A DNA stretch of 64,000 bases from Tulasnella sp. 424. Taxonomy: Eukaryota; Basidiomycota; Agaricomycetes; Cantharellales; Tulasnellaceae. Position 1 is the first letter of the stretch, and the number at the start of each line of letters is the position of its first letter. The DNA is taken from the NCBI GenBank assembly GCA_019633425.1, contig WSUB01000020.1:62001-126000 (forward strand). Direction: 5' to 3'. Below, one piece after another: positions 11,601 to 28,634 of this stretch. The translations under genes and the position numbers were made by a program. The notes beneath the pieces are model-generated. The model saw nothing but the letters and a program-made list of their open reading frames with translations, ran no database searches and was not told the DNA's origin.

Positions 11601-11657
11601 AATCCTATCATTGGCGTGCGTGCACTCAGTGAAGAAATCGCCCAAACTCGAAGTATA
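8642..11657 (+). repeat. Segmental duplication, copy B
   Basis: This is the partner of 3448-6460. Promoter, gene and 3' flank are alignable; non-coding parts show substitutions and indels, for example a longer A run near 11504-11514. The single-copy CDT2 gene lies between the two copies. Confidence 0.75.
8845..11430 (+). CDS. Peroxisomal acyl-CoA synthetase-like AMP-forming ligase, copy 2 (618 aa, SKL C-terminus)
   Basis: Exons 8845-8893, 8956-9646, 9709-9901, 9970-10073, 10133-10276, 10353-10360, 10426-10501, 10572-10661, 10749-10885, 10945-10979, 11037-11209 and 11274-11430 sum to 1857 nt, exactly as in copy 1. It keeps TSGTTGLPKG, SFGGAPTPAG, GYGLTETNS, the KDVIIRGGENI hinge, PRNAAGKTDKR and the terminal PKSKL (PTS1). 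Differences cluster in exon 4, where TLFIG of copy 1 is TGLSG here, and in the segment after GYGLTETNSAA. These lie near parts that shape the acyl pocket in this superfamily, so altered substrate preference is possible. Some splice donors are unusual (GTCGGC after the micro-exon), but each has a counterpart in copy 1. No disabling change is seen. CDT2 is transcribed divergently from about 410 bp upstream. Confidence 0.9.
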
Positions 11658-11690
11658 TGATCAGGGGGATAAAGATACACCAAAATCGTC

Positions 11691-15260
<3,570 letters not shown>

Positions 15261-15411
15261 TGCGCTTGTGAGCTTTTTTTAGAGTTGCTCTAAGGCCTAG
15301 TTGCGCAGTAGGGTGGGTAATGGGGAGATATTTCGCTGGGAAAAGACGTGGCCCCTTGGTCGAGTTCGAAATTTCAAGCTTTGTGCGCGTACAGCCATCA
15401 TCGAAAAAACC

Positions 15412-16017
15412 ATGTCTTCCCGTCCACCACGCCTCAACGCTGTTGCGTATATCTCAGCAACACAGAGTCCCATTCTCGTTAGGACATTCCTACCCAACAA
15501 GCAGGATGACCTCAAGTACCATTACATAGCCCATACTTCTTTGGACGTGATCGAAGAACGAGGTCCGCCAATTTGTCGCAACTCGATCGGGTCTTGGTCC
15601 TAAAAGAGATGGCGCGTTGGTGTCTAGTTGCCTCTTCCACAAAACTTGGAGAATGTTATCTGGGCCACCTCTACTCCATGGAGGATCTTGCAGTGTACGG
15701 GTGGATAGCGCCGTCAAAAATCAAGATCGTCATTGCCCTTGCTTTGACCGACACGTTTATCAAGGATCAAGACATCGTAACGGTACCGAGGAGTTGCTCC
15801 TGCTCCTCAAATGGGACTGACAGGCCTGCCCTCGTAGCTTTTCAAGGCTCTTCATCTTGCATATCATCAAGCCCTGTCGAATCCGTTCCTCAGACTCAAC
15901 GTCTCGCCAGAAGTTGCCAACGACCCAGCAGCGCTCATCGTCGCAGGAAACGCACGATGGAAATCCCTCACCAAACGCGTAGATGCCATTGGTAAAGCAG
16001 TGAATGAAGCACCTTGA
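15412..16017 (+). CDS. TCA17: TRAPP complex subunit, TRAPPC2L/Tca17 type
   Basis: A small sedlin-fold (longin-like) subunit of the TRAPP tethering complex acting in ER-Golgi and Golgi traffic. Exon 1 gives NAVAYISATQSPILVRTF and LKYHYIAHTSLDVIEER, matching the first strands of animal TRAPPC2L, including its HTSLDVV box. After an intron with donor GTCCGC come ECYLGHLYSMEDLAVYGW and SKIKIVIAL, the second conserved block, and after another intron FKALHLAYHQALSNPF. The residual 30 or so C-terminal residues (AALIVAGNARWKSLTKRVD) are less conserved. Length is near 160 residues, normal for the family. It is divergent from PMR1, 150 bp away. Confidence 0.8.
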
Positions 16018-16285
16018 GTCTCCGTTTTTACTTAGTAGTTGATGTGAGTGTGCAAAACCTGGTCCTTGGCTCTCTCGTTCCTCGCTCTTCCTTCCCGTGC
16101 ATGCGAACAGAAGCCCCTCGTCTATTCGAGGACACGACCTATACCCAAACACGCCCTTCTTTTGACTCAGAAACCTTATCTTCACGGCGTCTGGGACAGA
16201 TACGGGGCTGACATTACCCTTCTAATGTAGAATACAAAATTAATGGAACACGATTTTAAATGATGGGGTGATCTAATTGTGTCCT

Positions 16286-17749
16286 TTAAGGCTCGGCCTT
16301 CTGGCCTTCACGGTCCCTAGCGAACGTTGCCGCCACGAGCAAAGGAAAGACCAGCGTTGCATCTGCATATACCTGATGGCAAGGAGGGGAGTATTTCAGT
16401 TCTTCGTTCAGGCTTCGGGGGGTCTGATTCGACACCGACCTTAACACTCTCTGCTCCCGCCCGGATTTTACCCCAGGATACGGCTTCGTCCGGACGCGCC
16501 CCAGAGTCCGACCCATCAAATTCTTGTCCAGTGTTCTAGAATTCGTAAAAGCAACGTCAAAAAAGTCGACCGATATGCTCAATCCCCAACGGCTACAACG
16601 TACGATGTAAACGGAGAAGTCCGCTCCATTCCGCTGGGGTTTCAAAGTCGTTCTATCAGCCTTTCGAACGAGAACCCGGCCCGACCGACCGAGGGTTACT
16701 CACCATCAGCATTGCATTGGCAACTTGGTGCTTGCAAACCCCACCCCCAAGAATGATCATCCCAGCTTTCTTTGCCGTCATCGCCAGAGCGTTGAGCGAT
16801 CGGATGTCTCTGACGATATCGATTATCAAGCCCGGGTTGCGATAAGAGTGGAAGAAGATCATATCTCCCAAGGAGCCGTCGGTTAGTGCGGGGCAAAAGA
16901 CTGGGATGTTGTTCTGGAGACTCGGCAAAAGGTCAGCTTGAACGCTCGAAGGCGAACGCTCACAATCCGCACCTTGTACGCCCAATAATACACCGACTCC
17001 TCATTATCAATCTCCTTTCCAAGCCTCTTAATCACCTCGCTTGGCGACCATGGTCCTTCCCCACCTTCCTTCAACCTCTCCGGCTGCTCCGCCAACATCT
17101 TATCCAGTATAGGAGTCACCCAATCTTCAAACGCGCAATAATTATCGTTCGGAACGACCAAGTTCCCAATTCGATTCATGCCCTTCTTCCGTAAATCAGC
17201 TCCATCGAGCGTGAAATCGCCCAAGTAAGTCTTTCCGAGGCATTTTATGAAGTCTTCTTCGATACCACCCGCCGTCGTGACGATGGCGGAAACGTGTTTG
17301 TGTTTGACTAGGTGCAGGATGACTTCGCGAAGACCTGAAGAGATTAAATTCGATGTGTAGCCGAGGAGGATTGTGCAGCGAGTCTTTGCGCGGGTTTCGG
17401 GGTCGGTGAGCTCGGGCGACTCGTCGGGGGAGATGGGTTCGTCGGAGAGACGCCATTTTCGCTGAATGAAATGGAGAATTCGTGGTTACTACGAGCATTA
17501 CCGCAGCAAAGCTGCAATTCTCCGCACCATTTTATTGACAATATCGATTGCCTTGCCAAAGCTCGTCGCTTGAAAGCCTATTCTCTCGTAGCTAGCTAAG
17601 AGTTCCTGCAGGCCAAGAGGCTCATCGAAGTTGGGTCCTTGAACGGAGATCGCATCGTCGGGAATAGGTGCGGATTGTACGAGCACCGCAGCAGATGCTT
17701 GGGCTGGGACGTCTTTCGTTGCTTGAGAGCTGCTTGCGGGTGTAGTCAT
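16286..17749 (-). CDS. DYS1: Deoxyhypusine synthase
   Basis: The enzyme transfers the aminobutyl group of spermidine to one lysine of eIF5A, the first step of hypusine formation, using NAD in the cytosol. Seen: [20 protein letters not shown] at the N-terminus; [19 protein letters not shown] and [72 protein letters not shown] glycine loop; NGADFSVYI; then [10 protein letters not shown] with the catalytic lysine; and [15 protein letters not shown] near the end. All family blocks are present in order and at usual spacing, joined by four or five short introns. The C-terminus is extended by about nine residues. It shares a 106-bp divergent promoter with the SRP72 gene. Confidence 0.92.
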
Positions 17750-17855
17750 CCTCCTGTTGCACTCTTTCGGTGAGCGTCTGTGCGGGTCGAGTCGAGTCTC
17801 CGCCCTTCGCACGACGCGGTCACCTTTGACAGACCCTCTAGCCGCAATTGCAATT
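17750..17855. promoter_or_regulatory. Compact bidirectional promoter between DYS1 and SRP72
   Basis: Only 106 bp separate the two start codons. Both products serve protein synthesis (eIF5A activation and co-translational targeting), so coordinated expression is plausible. No TATA box is visible. Confidence 0.5.
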
Positions 17856-19206
17856 ATGCCACCCAAGAAACCCACCGCCAGGGCGACGGGAACGACTCCA
17901 TCACAGCCTAAACAGCCTTCAAAGGCACCTCCGAACGTTCCGCGGAAAGCTGCGCCAAAGGCACCGAAACCCGTCGAAGAGCAGCTGAAGAGGCACTTCA
18001 ACTCACTCAGCGCGCAGATTGACGGCGGTCATTTTAAAAATGCTATCAAGACTTGCAATAAAAGTATGAAAATTTTATTTGATTCTTATGCATGGGTGTG
18101 GCGTGCGTGTGTTGACGTGCTTTTTCACAGTTCTCAGATTAGTGCCGGATGACAAGGATGCGCTTGATAGCAAGCTGTTCCTTCTAATCCAGACTGACCA
18201 ATATGAGGCGGCGCTAGAGTTGATCAAGGAGCTCCCGGGGCCGTCAGATTCGGCTCATTTGTTCGAACAAGCGTACTTGCTGTATCGATTGCAGAAGGAA
18301 GATGAAGCGGCAGAGATGGTCAAGCGTGCTCAGGAGGCTGGCGAGTACGAGCCTCGGGCCTTGTCGAATCTGGAGGCCCAGATTGTCAGTCAACCCCGCT
18401 TCGCCGGCCTTTCAAAAGTGTATTGTGTGTTTCTGACCCCCTAGATGAAATCCCGAATAGAAGTATCGGCAGACTGACTATGAAGGCGCGAAGGAGATTT
18501 ACAACGAGCTCCTGGATACTATCGCCGAGGTTCGTTCGTTTCTACCTATTAACCTGTTACCCGCGTTTCGCCTATACTGAGCGTTGGTATTCTTTTCACC
18601 CTATGAATACACTCACCGCCACAAATATTTTGCCGTCGTCTCCACTGTTTCACTTGTTTTCTCGCGTGGGCGGGTGTTCTTTCCAATCTGCAGGAAACCG
18701 AAGAGCATCCTGATCTCCTTACGAACCTGAACGCGACGCAAGCGCACTTGGATTTCCTTAGCAGCGGGTACCTCGCGGCGCTGAACTCGCTGGATATCTC
18801 CGTCGGTGTCCTGGAAGACACTGGAGCCCCGCCTCTCCCTGGCAGTGGAGTGACGTCGTCGTTATCAACCGCCCTACAGCAATCGAAATCGACGGCGACA
18901 ACCGAGGCTACCCCAGCCGCTCCTAACCCCCCTAGGCCATCTCGTCTTCCCAAGCATGTTATTTTGGGAGTAACACCGATGCCTGATCCGGAAAGATGGT
19001 TGAAGAAACGCGAACGAACGACCGTACAAGGAGGTGGTCGTGGGGGTAAGAAGGGCCGAAGAAAAGAAGGGATGGGGGTTGGGGCGACTCAAGGGCTCGC
19101 TTTACCCGCGGAAAAAGAGCGAGCGACGTCGAGCGGACCAACTGGTGGATCTGTGCCAACGTCGTCGCGTGGGGGTGGAGGAAAGAAAGGCAAGAAAGGG
19201 CGATAA
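17856..19206 (+). CDS. SRP72: Signal recognition particle subunit SRP72, internally shortened (347 aa)
   Basis: SRP72 binds SRP RNA and SRP68. Four exons, 17856-18063, 18131-18384, 18461-18529 and 18694-19206, sum to 1044 nt and stay open. After a basic, Pro-rich N-terminus come TPR helices (LSAQIDGGHFKNAIKTC, LLIQTDQYEAALELI, YLLYRLQKEDEAAEM) and EEHPDLLTNLNATQAHLDF, which correspond to roughly the first 200 residues of known SRP72. The next conserved element is already the C-terminal RNA-binding motif PMPDPERWLKKRER, followed by Lys/Gly-rich sequence and GVGATQG. The several hundred residues of further TPRs that normally lie between them are missing. The join sits inside one uninterrupted exon, so this is not an intron-calling artefact. 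It could be a functional minimal form or a recently deleted copy. Confidence 0.8.
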
Positions 19207-19760
19207 GTGGCCATTTGCCCCATTTGCGGTCAAAGCCAGAAACGAGACCCTCCGAGTCCCCCAATGCTGTACCCTCGCATTACCTCCCGCAAAGCCGATA
19301 AAAGTAGACTTTTCTTTTGGAGAGCATATGATTTTGGGTTTGAATACATGTGCTACATGTTCGTCATCGTTGCTCGACTCGTCGTGAAAGTTGTCGGCCG
19401 GGGGGGAAAGCAAGACGGCCTGGTCGGAGCACCCGAAATGGGCCGGCTCGGGTATCCAAGTCCTTGGTTTCTCCCCTGCCCTTATTGGCCACTAAGAGCC
19501 GTCAAGCTGCAAAAGAAAGACAGCAGTCACAGCACCAATGTGATTCAGGGTAACAGCAACTGCCGTGACCGGGGAAACGTTTTTTCGTGGTCGAGAGCTA
19601 GCGATCCCCGTTTGGACCCTAGTCACCTGCCATTCCTGAACACATAAAACCAGCCACCCTCAGCGCAAAAAAATGGCCATCCTCAGTTCCCCCTTCACCT
19701 CTTTTCTTCCCCCTCGTCTTTCTACTACTACCTGCTTTCATCCTCATCGTCTCGCTCGTC

Positions 19761-21997
<2,237 letters not shown>

Positions 21998-22326
21998 GCA
22001 CCCCCCGCCCCCCTCTCCCCTCCCTACACAAAAAAAACCCCGCCTTGCTTCCATCTACTTTCTCATCTCTCGGCATCTCCACTCTGTGCATCTTGGATAT
22101 TTATTCCGCTGCATTCGTTTTTTTCTTTGTCACATAGAGGACGACTCTGTCCAGTAGATCTACCGTACCTGTTGTCCTTGTTTTCCCTGTAGACCTCTCT
22201 GCTCTTCTTTTTTTACCTTTCTTTAGTTCAACGGATTCGCTATCCGTAATAAAGATAGTCTATTGATCCTTTAACATCGTGGGGTGCTACTATGTACATG
22301 CTCGGGGATATCTAGAGAAAGAGAGT

Positions 22327-24869
22327 CTACTGCTCCACGCCCCATTTGCCAACAAGTTCCATGGCTTTCCGGTCTCCAGCTGCAAGTTCAGGAAGGCTGA
22401 GCAACGAACCGAGCATCTCCCAAGGTTCCTTGCCCCCTCCATACTTCAACACTTCCTCCTTGAACCTCTCTCCTGCATTCCGGTCCAGAGGATTCTGCTC
22501 AAAGAGCGTCTTCCAAACCTTCGTAGCGATGGCTCTGCAGAACAGATACGAATAGTACGTAGCACCATACCCAAACAAGTGGGTAAAGTGCGTCTGCCAA
22601 GCGGTATTGGGAACCGAGGGGAACAGGCCAATCGTATCTTGCAGCTTATGCAGTTCCGCGGTAGTGGATAAACCCGATGGAGAAGAATGGTAGATTTGGT
22701 CGAGAAGAGCCATAAGGATTTGAGTGTGTGATTCGATTGCGGGCAGAGTGTTGGTTTCTCGGATGTGGCGCATGAGGTCGGGGTAGGACGGAATCGGGGC
22801 CGACGGCGATGACGGGAAGAGGGACAGAACGGCAGGCGACGTAAGGAACTTCTCCATAAGGATTGAAGGTAGTTCCACAAAGTCGGTAGCGCAGCGTGTG
22901 CCGCTGACGTTTTGGTAGTCCGTTCGGCCGATCATGGCTAGTGAAAAAGTCGGTCGTACAGTTAAGTTAGCCTTTCAGTTAGTAAAAAGTCAATAGGCTT
23001 ATTCCGACTCACAGTGAATAGCATGCCCCATTTCATGGAATAACGTCTTGACTTCAAACCAAGTCAAGCCGGTGGAGATCTTCGACTTGGCTGGTGGGAT
23101 GAACTCGCACACCAAGGCCGCGATGGGGAGCTGGAGCGTCTTGCCACTTTGAGTAAACGTCATTCCGGAGGAATGTGGTTCCAGAATCTGAGCTTGTCCT
23201 CGGTCGAAGTTCGGCTGACCGCTGAGGGTGAAGTCTGCGTCCGAGTCGTCATCGTCTATCCGCCGCGAGCAGCGGACAGTATAGTGCGCTGCTCCGCTGT
23301 GCTTCCCCCTCCTGGCCCACAAATCGACATAAATCACTCCCACAGGAGATTCGGAGTCATCTACCACATCTAGTCTTTGAACATCCGCATGCCATGTCTC
23401 TCCTGGTTTGACCTCAACGGGTTGGAGGCGGAGGCCGTAGATGTTGTTGAAGAGGCTTGACAAGGCTTGGAAGACACTCCCCGCAGAGAAAAGCATATCG
23501 GACGATCCGGAGCTTACGCCATCTTCTCTAGCTTTTGCTTGCAACTGTAACTGGGTAGAGTAAAAGTCTCGGTCCCAGGCTTGTACCGCCGGCAGCCCCG
23601 GTAGGTTGAGGTAGGCTTGCTTCGCTCGAGCTAGTCGGTCCACTTCGGAGCGTGCCAGAGGTCGTTCATGAGCCTCCAAAGCCCGAAGGAAATGCATGAC
23701 ATGGTCTACGGTATTAGACAAGGTCAAGAGCGGTCTTCTACCACGCCGTAGCCCTGCTTACCTGAGTTTCTCGCCATCTTGTCTTCCAATGACCACTCAG
23801 CAAAGTTCGGCTTCCCAACCAACTTCGCTAACCTGTCTCGCACCCTCAGAAGCTCCTCCAGCGCGTCTATTTTGTTCGGTTCGGGTTGCGATTCCGCCAC
23901 ATGTAGTCGAAGACGGAGTTCCTCGTTAGGAGAATACTTCTCAATGACGGCGGCTTCGTACGACCCTGGCGGTACTCGTAATTTGCCCGAAAAGGTTGAC
24001 CGACGCGATAGTTGATCCCGGGCCCAAGATGGCATACCTTTAAGCTCCGAGCTCCGAACGTACACCGACGATCGCTGGGATGGGGCGGAGAAGGTCCGCC
24101 CAAGTACGTTGACGGCATCGGACAGTTCGACATATTCTGCTCGGGCTGCTGGCGGCAGGTGAATTCCGGACTTTTCGAAGTCGCGAATGAATATCAGGGC
24201 CGTCTGACGTTGTTCGTAAGTGAACGTCGAGGATATCTCCGTGTCGGCGACGACGGCTCTTATCACCTGAACATGGGAGACAGGTCAGTGAATGATGAGG
24301 ACGAAAAAGAAAGCAGAACCACGAACCCTGTATAGCTCAACATCGGTATTGAGCACATTCATATACGAGCAAAGAGATTCGTATGCATTGTTGGCCGCGT
24401 CCACCCATTCGTGGTTTGGGTGGGCGTGGCGAATGAGCTCCGCGGCGTCTATCACACCACAGAGCATGTCGCTCAGTCGATCAAAGTTCTTGACAACCTT
24501 CTTCATCTCCTGCCTTGATGAACGAGCCTCGTGCAATCGGTCGACGAGAAGCTGCGCTCTTCTGACGGTCCGTTCGGCTAGATCATTCAAACTCTGTGGA
24601 GAAGAGAGTTCCGGCTGTCCGAATAACCCGGTCCTCTGAGATAAAGAGAGAAGCTTGGAGTGATATGTTGATGTTGATGGCTGGTCGAAGAAATGCGCAA
24701 TGTCTCCATCCTGTTGAGATGATACGACTCGGTGGGTTTGAGCGTAGGTCCCGAGTTGCCGGGAATTGAAATTAGCGGAGATGGCGGCTGTAGTTTTCGT
24801 TCCTACGGCTCGGCGAGGTATTTGGGCATGCGAGCGTCGAGAAGCAGTTGCAATCCATCGGGGTAGCAT
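22327..24869 (-). CDS. OCT1: Mitochondrial intermediate peptidase (M3 metallopeptidase)
   Basis: A zinc oligopeptidase that removes octapeptides from imported mitochondrial precursors after the first cleavage. The chosen start (24869) yields MLPRWIATASRRSHAQIPRR, a basic amphipathic presequence; the frame is open further upstream, so a longer start cannot be excluded. Blocks in order: FFDQPSTSTYHSKLLSLSQRTGL-like substrate region, GKPNFAEWSLEDKMA, GSVFQALSSLFNNIYGL, GVIYVDLWARRGK, the zinc motif TLFHEMGHAIHSMIGR (split by an intron before MIG), YQNVSGTRCATDFVELPS with the third ligand, and HLFGYGATYYSYLF. Four exons join in frame. It is convergent with malic enzyme and divergent from ERV2. 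Confidence 0.93.
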
Positions 24870-25002
24870 GGGGCGGAGTTGCTCTGAAATTTCTGGACGA
24901 GAACCACCGGCAAACACCACCAAATACGCCGCGTGGCTTTCCATTGACCCTCCACGACCGTCCCTTCTTTCAACCTCCAGGTTCGGCATTTTGGTCTCGA
25001 AC
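24870..25002. promoter_or_regulatory. 133-bp divergent promoter between OCT1 and ERV2
   Basis: The two start codons are 133 bp apart on opposite strands. Both products mature proteins inside organelles (mitochondrial processing and ER disulfide formation). If OCT1 uses an upstream ATG, the transcripts would overlap. Confidence 0.45.
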
Positions 25003-25947
25003 ATGATATCACGTTTTGCCAAGCTATTTCTTGCAGTAGGGGTTCTGCTCATAGTACGTGAAATTTACAAACCGCCCAACCAACCGTTGGTGATCGAACT
25101 CTCACATGCTAGTTCATTACGTCGCTTGCTGTGATACATCCGCCTGTCAGAGCTTACGTAGATCCATGGACACAAACAATGTTTGGTGAAGATGGGGTGG
25201 AAAGCCGTCATGAACTCCATATAGCCGCCGAAAAAGGCGAGATCATAATGCCCAAGTTAGGGAATGCCACGGCCAAGGCAGAGCTTGGTCGGGCTTCGTG
25301 GAAATTACTGTAAGGGATTTATACATGTTCCTTTGGTCTTCTGGTTTGACCCCTTCTTTCAGGCATACAATGACACTACGTTTCCCCGATGCAAGTGTTT
25401 GCAGCCTCGTTACAACTTACAAGCCCGATGCTAATAGCAACCACAGAAACCCACCGAAGATCAAAGACATGCTCTAGAATCATACTTTCACCTTTTTTCC
25501 AGATTATATCCCTGGTCAGCTCGTTCCGCAACCACCGAATCCTTCGTCCTGACTGCCCCTTCCTTTCAACAGCGGCGAATGCGCCCAGGAGTTTCAACAA
25601 CTATTGAAGAAATACCCACCACAGGTAAGTTAAATTTGTGCATTTTTTACAGATACTCCACTCATTCGTTGCCTAGACATCGTCTCGAAAAACTGCATCA
25701 CTCTGGTTCGTCCCGGTCTAGGTTTGCCCAACAGCAGCTGTCCCTCCTAATGTTCTTCCCTCCACCTAGGCTATGTTTCGTGCACAACCTCGTCAATGCT
25801 CGATTGGGAAAACCGGAGTTTGACTGCTTGAAGCTCGATGAAACGTATGACTGCGGTTGTGGTCCAGAGGGCAACTCAACCTCAACCTCTGCGGCTGCGC
25901 TCCAGCGGGACGACATTACTGGCGTAGAGGTCGTCCGAGGTGGATAA
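25003..25947 (+). CDS. ERV2: ER FAD-linked sulfhydryl oxidase Erv2 (200 aa)
   Basis: The enzyme passes electrons from thiols to oxygen through FAD, making disulfides in the ER lumen. Seven exons (25003-25053, 25113-25309, 25363-25390, 25447-25514, 25573-25624, 25677-25705, 25770-25947) sum to 603 nt with an open frame. A signal anchor (LFLAVGVLLIFITSLAVI) precedes the Erv/ALR domain: GNATAKAELGRASWKLLHTM, then RLYPCGECAQEF with the redox CxxC, then the FAD-contact region WLCFVHNLVNARLGKPEFDC, and a late CGCG pair that could be the shuttle cysteines. The single anchor places it in the ER like yeast Erv2 rather than mitochondrial Erv1. Intron 3 (25391-25446) starts with GC instead of GT, yet the frame and the family alignment require it. 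Confidence 0.93.
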
Positions 25948-26534
25948 ACCAAAGGACATGTCTCTTTCCCCGTGGGACGTCTATTAAATGGCTCGGGTCA
26001 GCCTCCTTCTTCAGGCCCAGCGGCCCGTATAGTACATGTTAAAAGAGGCAAGTCTGCGCCATGATCGATCGTCGAGCACAGCAGAAGCCAGCAGAAGCCC
26101 CCTGTAGAATTCCCTCATGCATTACACACCCACCCAGTCCATATAGCACTGTATTATACTTACCTGATAAAGCTCCCCGGTCAAGTTTCGGATCTCTTCC
26201 CAGTGGTGGTTGATTTCTCCATTTGGCCGCTTCACACGGCGGCCCTGCCGACCTGAGTGTGAACCTACGGCTCTCGGCGAAAGTTCTTCCACCATGACCC
26301 CCTCACCGCGGACGAGCCATGTCTCATTGTAAGGAGGGCGACTTAAAGTTCAACGTCTCCCTCGCATACGCAGCAAGGGATGCGCTGAAGTCGTCATAAA
26401 AAAGCCGACGCTAGTTTTTCGGATGTTGTCGATCAAGGACATCGGTCCACCCACCCCCGACGTCGCTGTTCTGAGCAGTTATCATACCAGGGGGCCCCTT
26501 GTCTCGCCTGAGACTTGATCTCCCTCCCCCTACC
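25948..26534. other. Intergenic, no recognisable gene
   Basis: It holds the ERV2 3' flank and the 5' flank of the next gene. A short direct repeat (CAGCAGAAGC twice) lies at about 26082-26098. The frame upstream of 26535 is open back to 26499, so the next gene could begin there. Confidence 0.35.
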
Positions 26535-28634
26535 ATGATCCTCATCGCTCAACCTCATACTGGGCTTCCTGGCATCGAGAAACGCCTGAAGCCAACCCCA
26601 ACGATCACACATCCTTTGGATGATAGAAGGAGCTCTGATGAGTCCACTGTGCAACACCCTTTACTATTCGTTCGACCTTCGCCACCTCCTTACGTGTTAC
26701 CCACGTCTTCCGCTGATCGCAGTCGGTCGGCCGGAAAGCGTCGAACTTCCCGTCGAGTATGCCGCGCCGCCTGCGGCATTGTTACTGCCTTCCTTTTTGG
26801 ACTCTCCGGTGCTCTTATCTGCATTTGGCTATACTGGGACGGCTTTGTAGACATAGTGGGGCAGAGGAAGGTGAATTAAAAAATTACTTTCCGAGTACGA
26901 ACCCTCAGCTTAGCAATCGACCATTTCGTAGGGGGTCGTCATTGACCAACCACCGCGACCCGATGCAGCGCTTGGACAGGTTCTTTCTTGCGAAATGCGC
27001 TGGTACCTGTCGCGCAAGAATGGCTTACCAGCTGTCGAGACTCCAGACGAGGGCGCTGATCCCTGGCGAGACGACATCGAGCTCACCCCAAAGACGGGAC
27101 TGAACAAGTTCGTTGCCCAACTTGGACTCCATCCTACTCTGCCGGACGACGATGGTAATTTTGGTGTCCACCGGGGCAGTGGAGCGTACTACGCCGCGAC
27201 AATGCATTTTGATCTACCCTCCCTCAATTTTACCCAAGACTCGGGATCGGCTCTCGACTCGCTTTTCTTGTTCGCCACAGGAGATAACACCAGCGGAGTG
27301 ATACGAATTATTACAAAGGAGCAGAACGAGACCACAGTCGATACAAGGATCCAGGTCGACGTCGTGTCAAGGTTTTGGAATGCGGACGCGCTCAGAAAGG
27401 ATGCGTCGGTGTGTGCAATGAGGCGGGGGAGGCAGCTAGGAATTGCTTTTTTGGTAAGGACCGCTTGTTTTGAAATGACTGGAGCTCAGTCCTCACAAGG
27501 TATCCTCTCAGGGAAAGAAGGCAATCGCGAATCTTCGACAAACCTTGTGGCTGGACACAACGATCACGATTCCTGTCCAACCAGGTGAGAGAAACAGAAA
27601 CCTACACCCAAGATACCTTTTCCATTAGAATTTATGTTGAAATTTCATGGTTCTCAGGACAAATTCTCGACCTGGATAGTTTGGTTTCTGACGTGCCCTC
27701 GTTCAGGCTGGTCGTCGGGTTGGAGGATAAAGTCCGGTTTCGCTCAACAAGGCTCCACTCAGGCAATGCGCCCATTACCATCGATGTAAGCCTCCGGTCT
27801 CTTTGCTCGAAAAGCATTAAATTGACGGCCATAACTACTTGTTGCCCACAGTCGCTTACATCTGAGGACATAGAAATCAAGACATCGAACTTCCCTGTCA
27901 AGGGCACACTCACTACCCGGAAATCAGCGAATATTGCGACCGAGAACTCCCCTCTAGATGTGAGTCTGGCTCAGAGGCCCTTGTTTGGGTATCACTAATA
28001 TACATCTGCGATGCTAAGGTTGACATCACCACCAATGGCGGAGAATTCCAAGATCCCTCCGTGATAACGCTTGCCACATCGAACAAGTGCGTCGGCAGAG
28101 AACTCATGACTTATGACTGCGAATTGGCTAACGTTCACCCCGTATATATAGCCGCTTGGATGCAGTGGTTCGTCTTGCGTCACTTCAGCCAAGGGGCCTT
28201 GATGTCAAAACAGTAAGATTGATTGATCTGTCAGACTTATCCAAGCGTAACTTAAAAAGAGTTTCCAGACCACGTCGAATGGACCAATGAACGTCACCAT
28301 TCCCTACGCTGCTTGGGGAACGCATCTCTCTTATAAGGGCTCGACCAGCAATGCCGACGCCACTATCAGGCTTCCTTACACTTTTGCTGGTACAATAGAC
28401 CTAGCTGGTTCCAAGTTCAGCGGCCTTGCGTCGCAGGAGAGCGAGGACCCGACAGGTCAGGGGTACAAGAAAAGGATAAAGAGTCCTCGTCCCAATCTTT
28501 ACCAGATATGGTACAAGTCAGAGGAGGATCTTGGTTTTGGCCATGTGGAGCTGTTCATCCAGAACGGTGCAGCTTCGGGCATGATTCCCGGTGAGAGTAA
28601 ATGGAGGCCACCGACGGACACAGCCCTGCCGTGA
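26535..28634 (+). CDS. One-pass membrane protein with a large extracytoplasmic beta-rich domain, unknown function
   Basis: The cytosolic N-terminus (about 75 residues, Ser/Pro/Arg-rich) is followed by one hydrophobic segment, ACGIVTAFLFGLSGALICIW, and then a long domain built of repeating short strands with alternating residues, for example SEDIEIKTSNFPVKGTL, VDITTNGGEF and LDVKTTTSNGPMNV. This pattern resembles DUF4097-like or fungal adhesin-like beta-helical domains. Several N-x-S/T sequons (NFT, NTS, NET, NVT) suit an extracytoplasmic location. About eight short introns were placed; the first uses acceptor TTTCGTAG near 26931. The product would be about 490-510 residues. I do not recognise a specific family, and the role may be at the cell surface. 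Start at 26535 was chosen as the first ATG, but 26499 is an in-frame alternative start. Confidence 0.65.
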
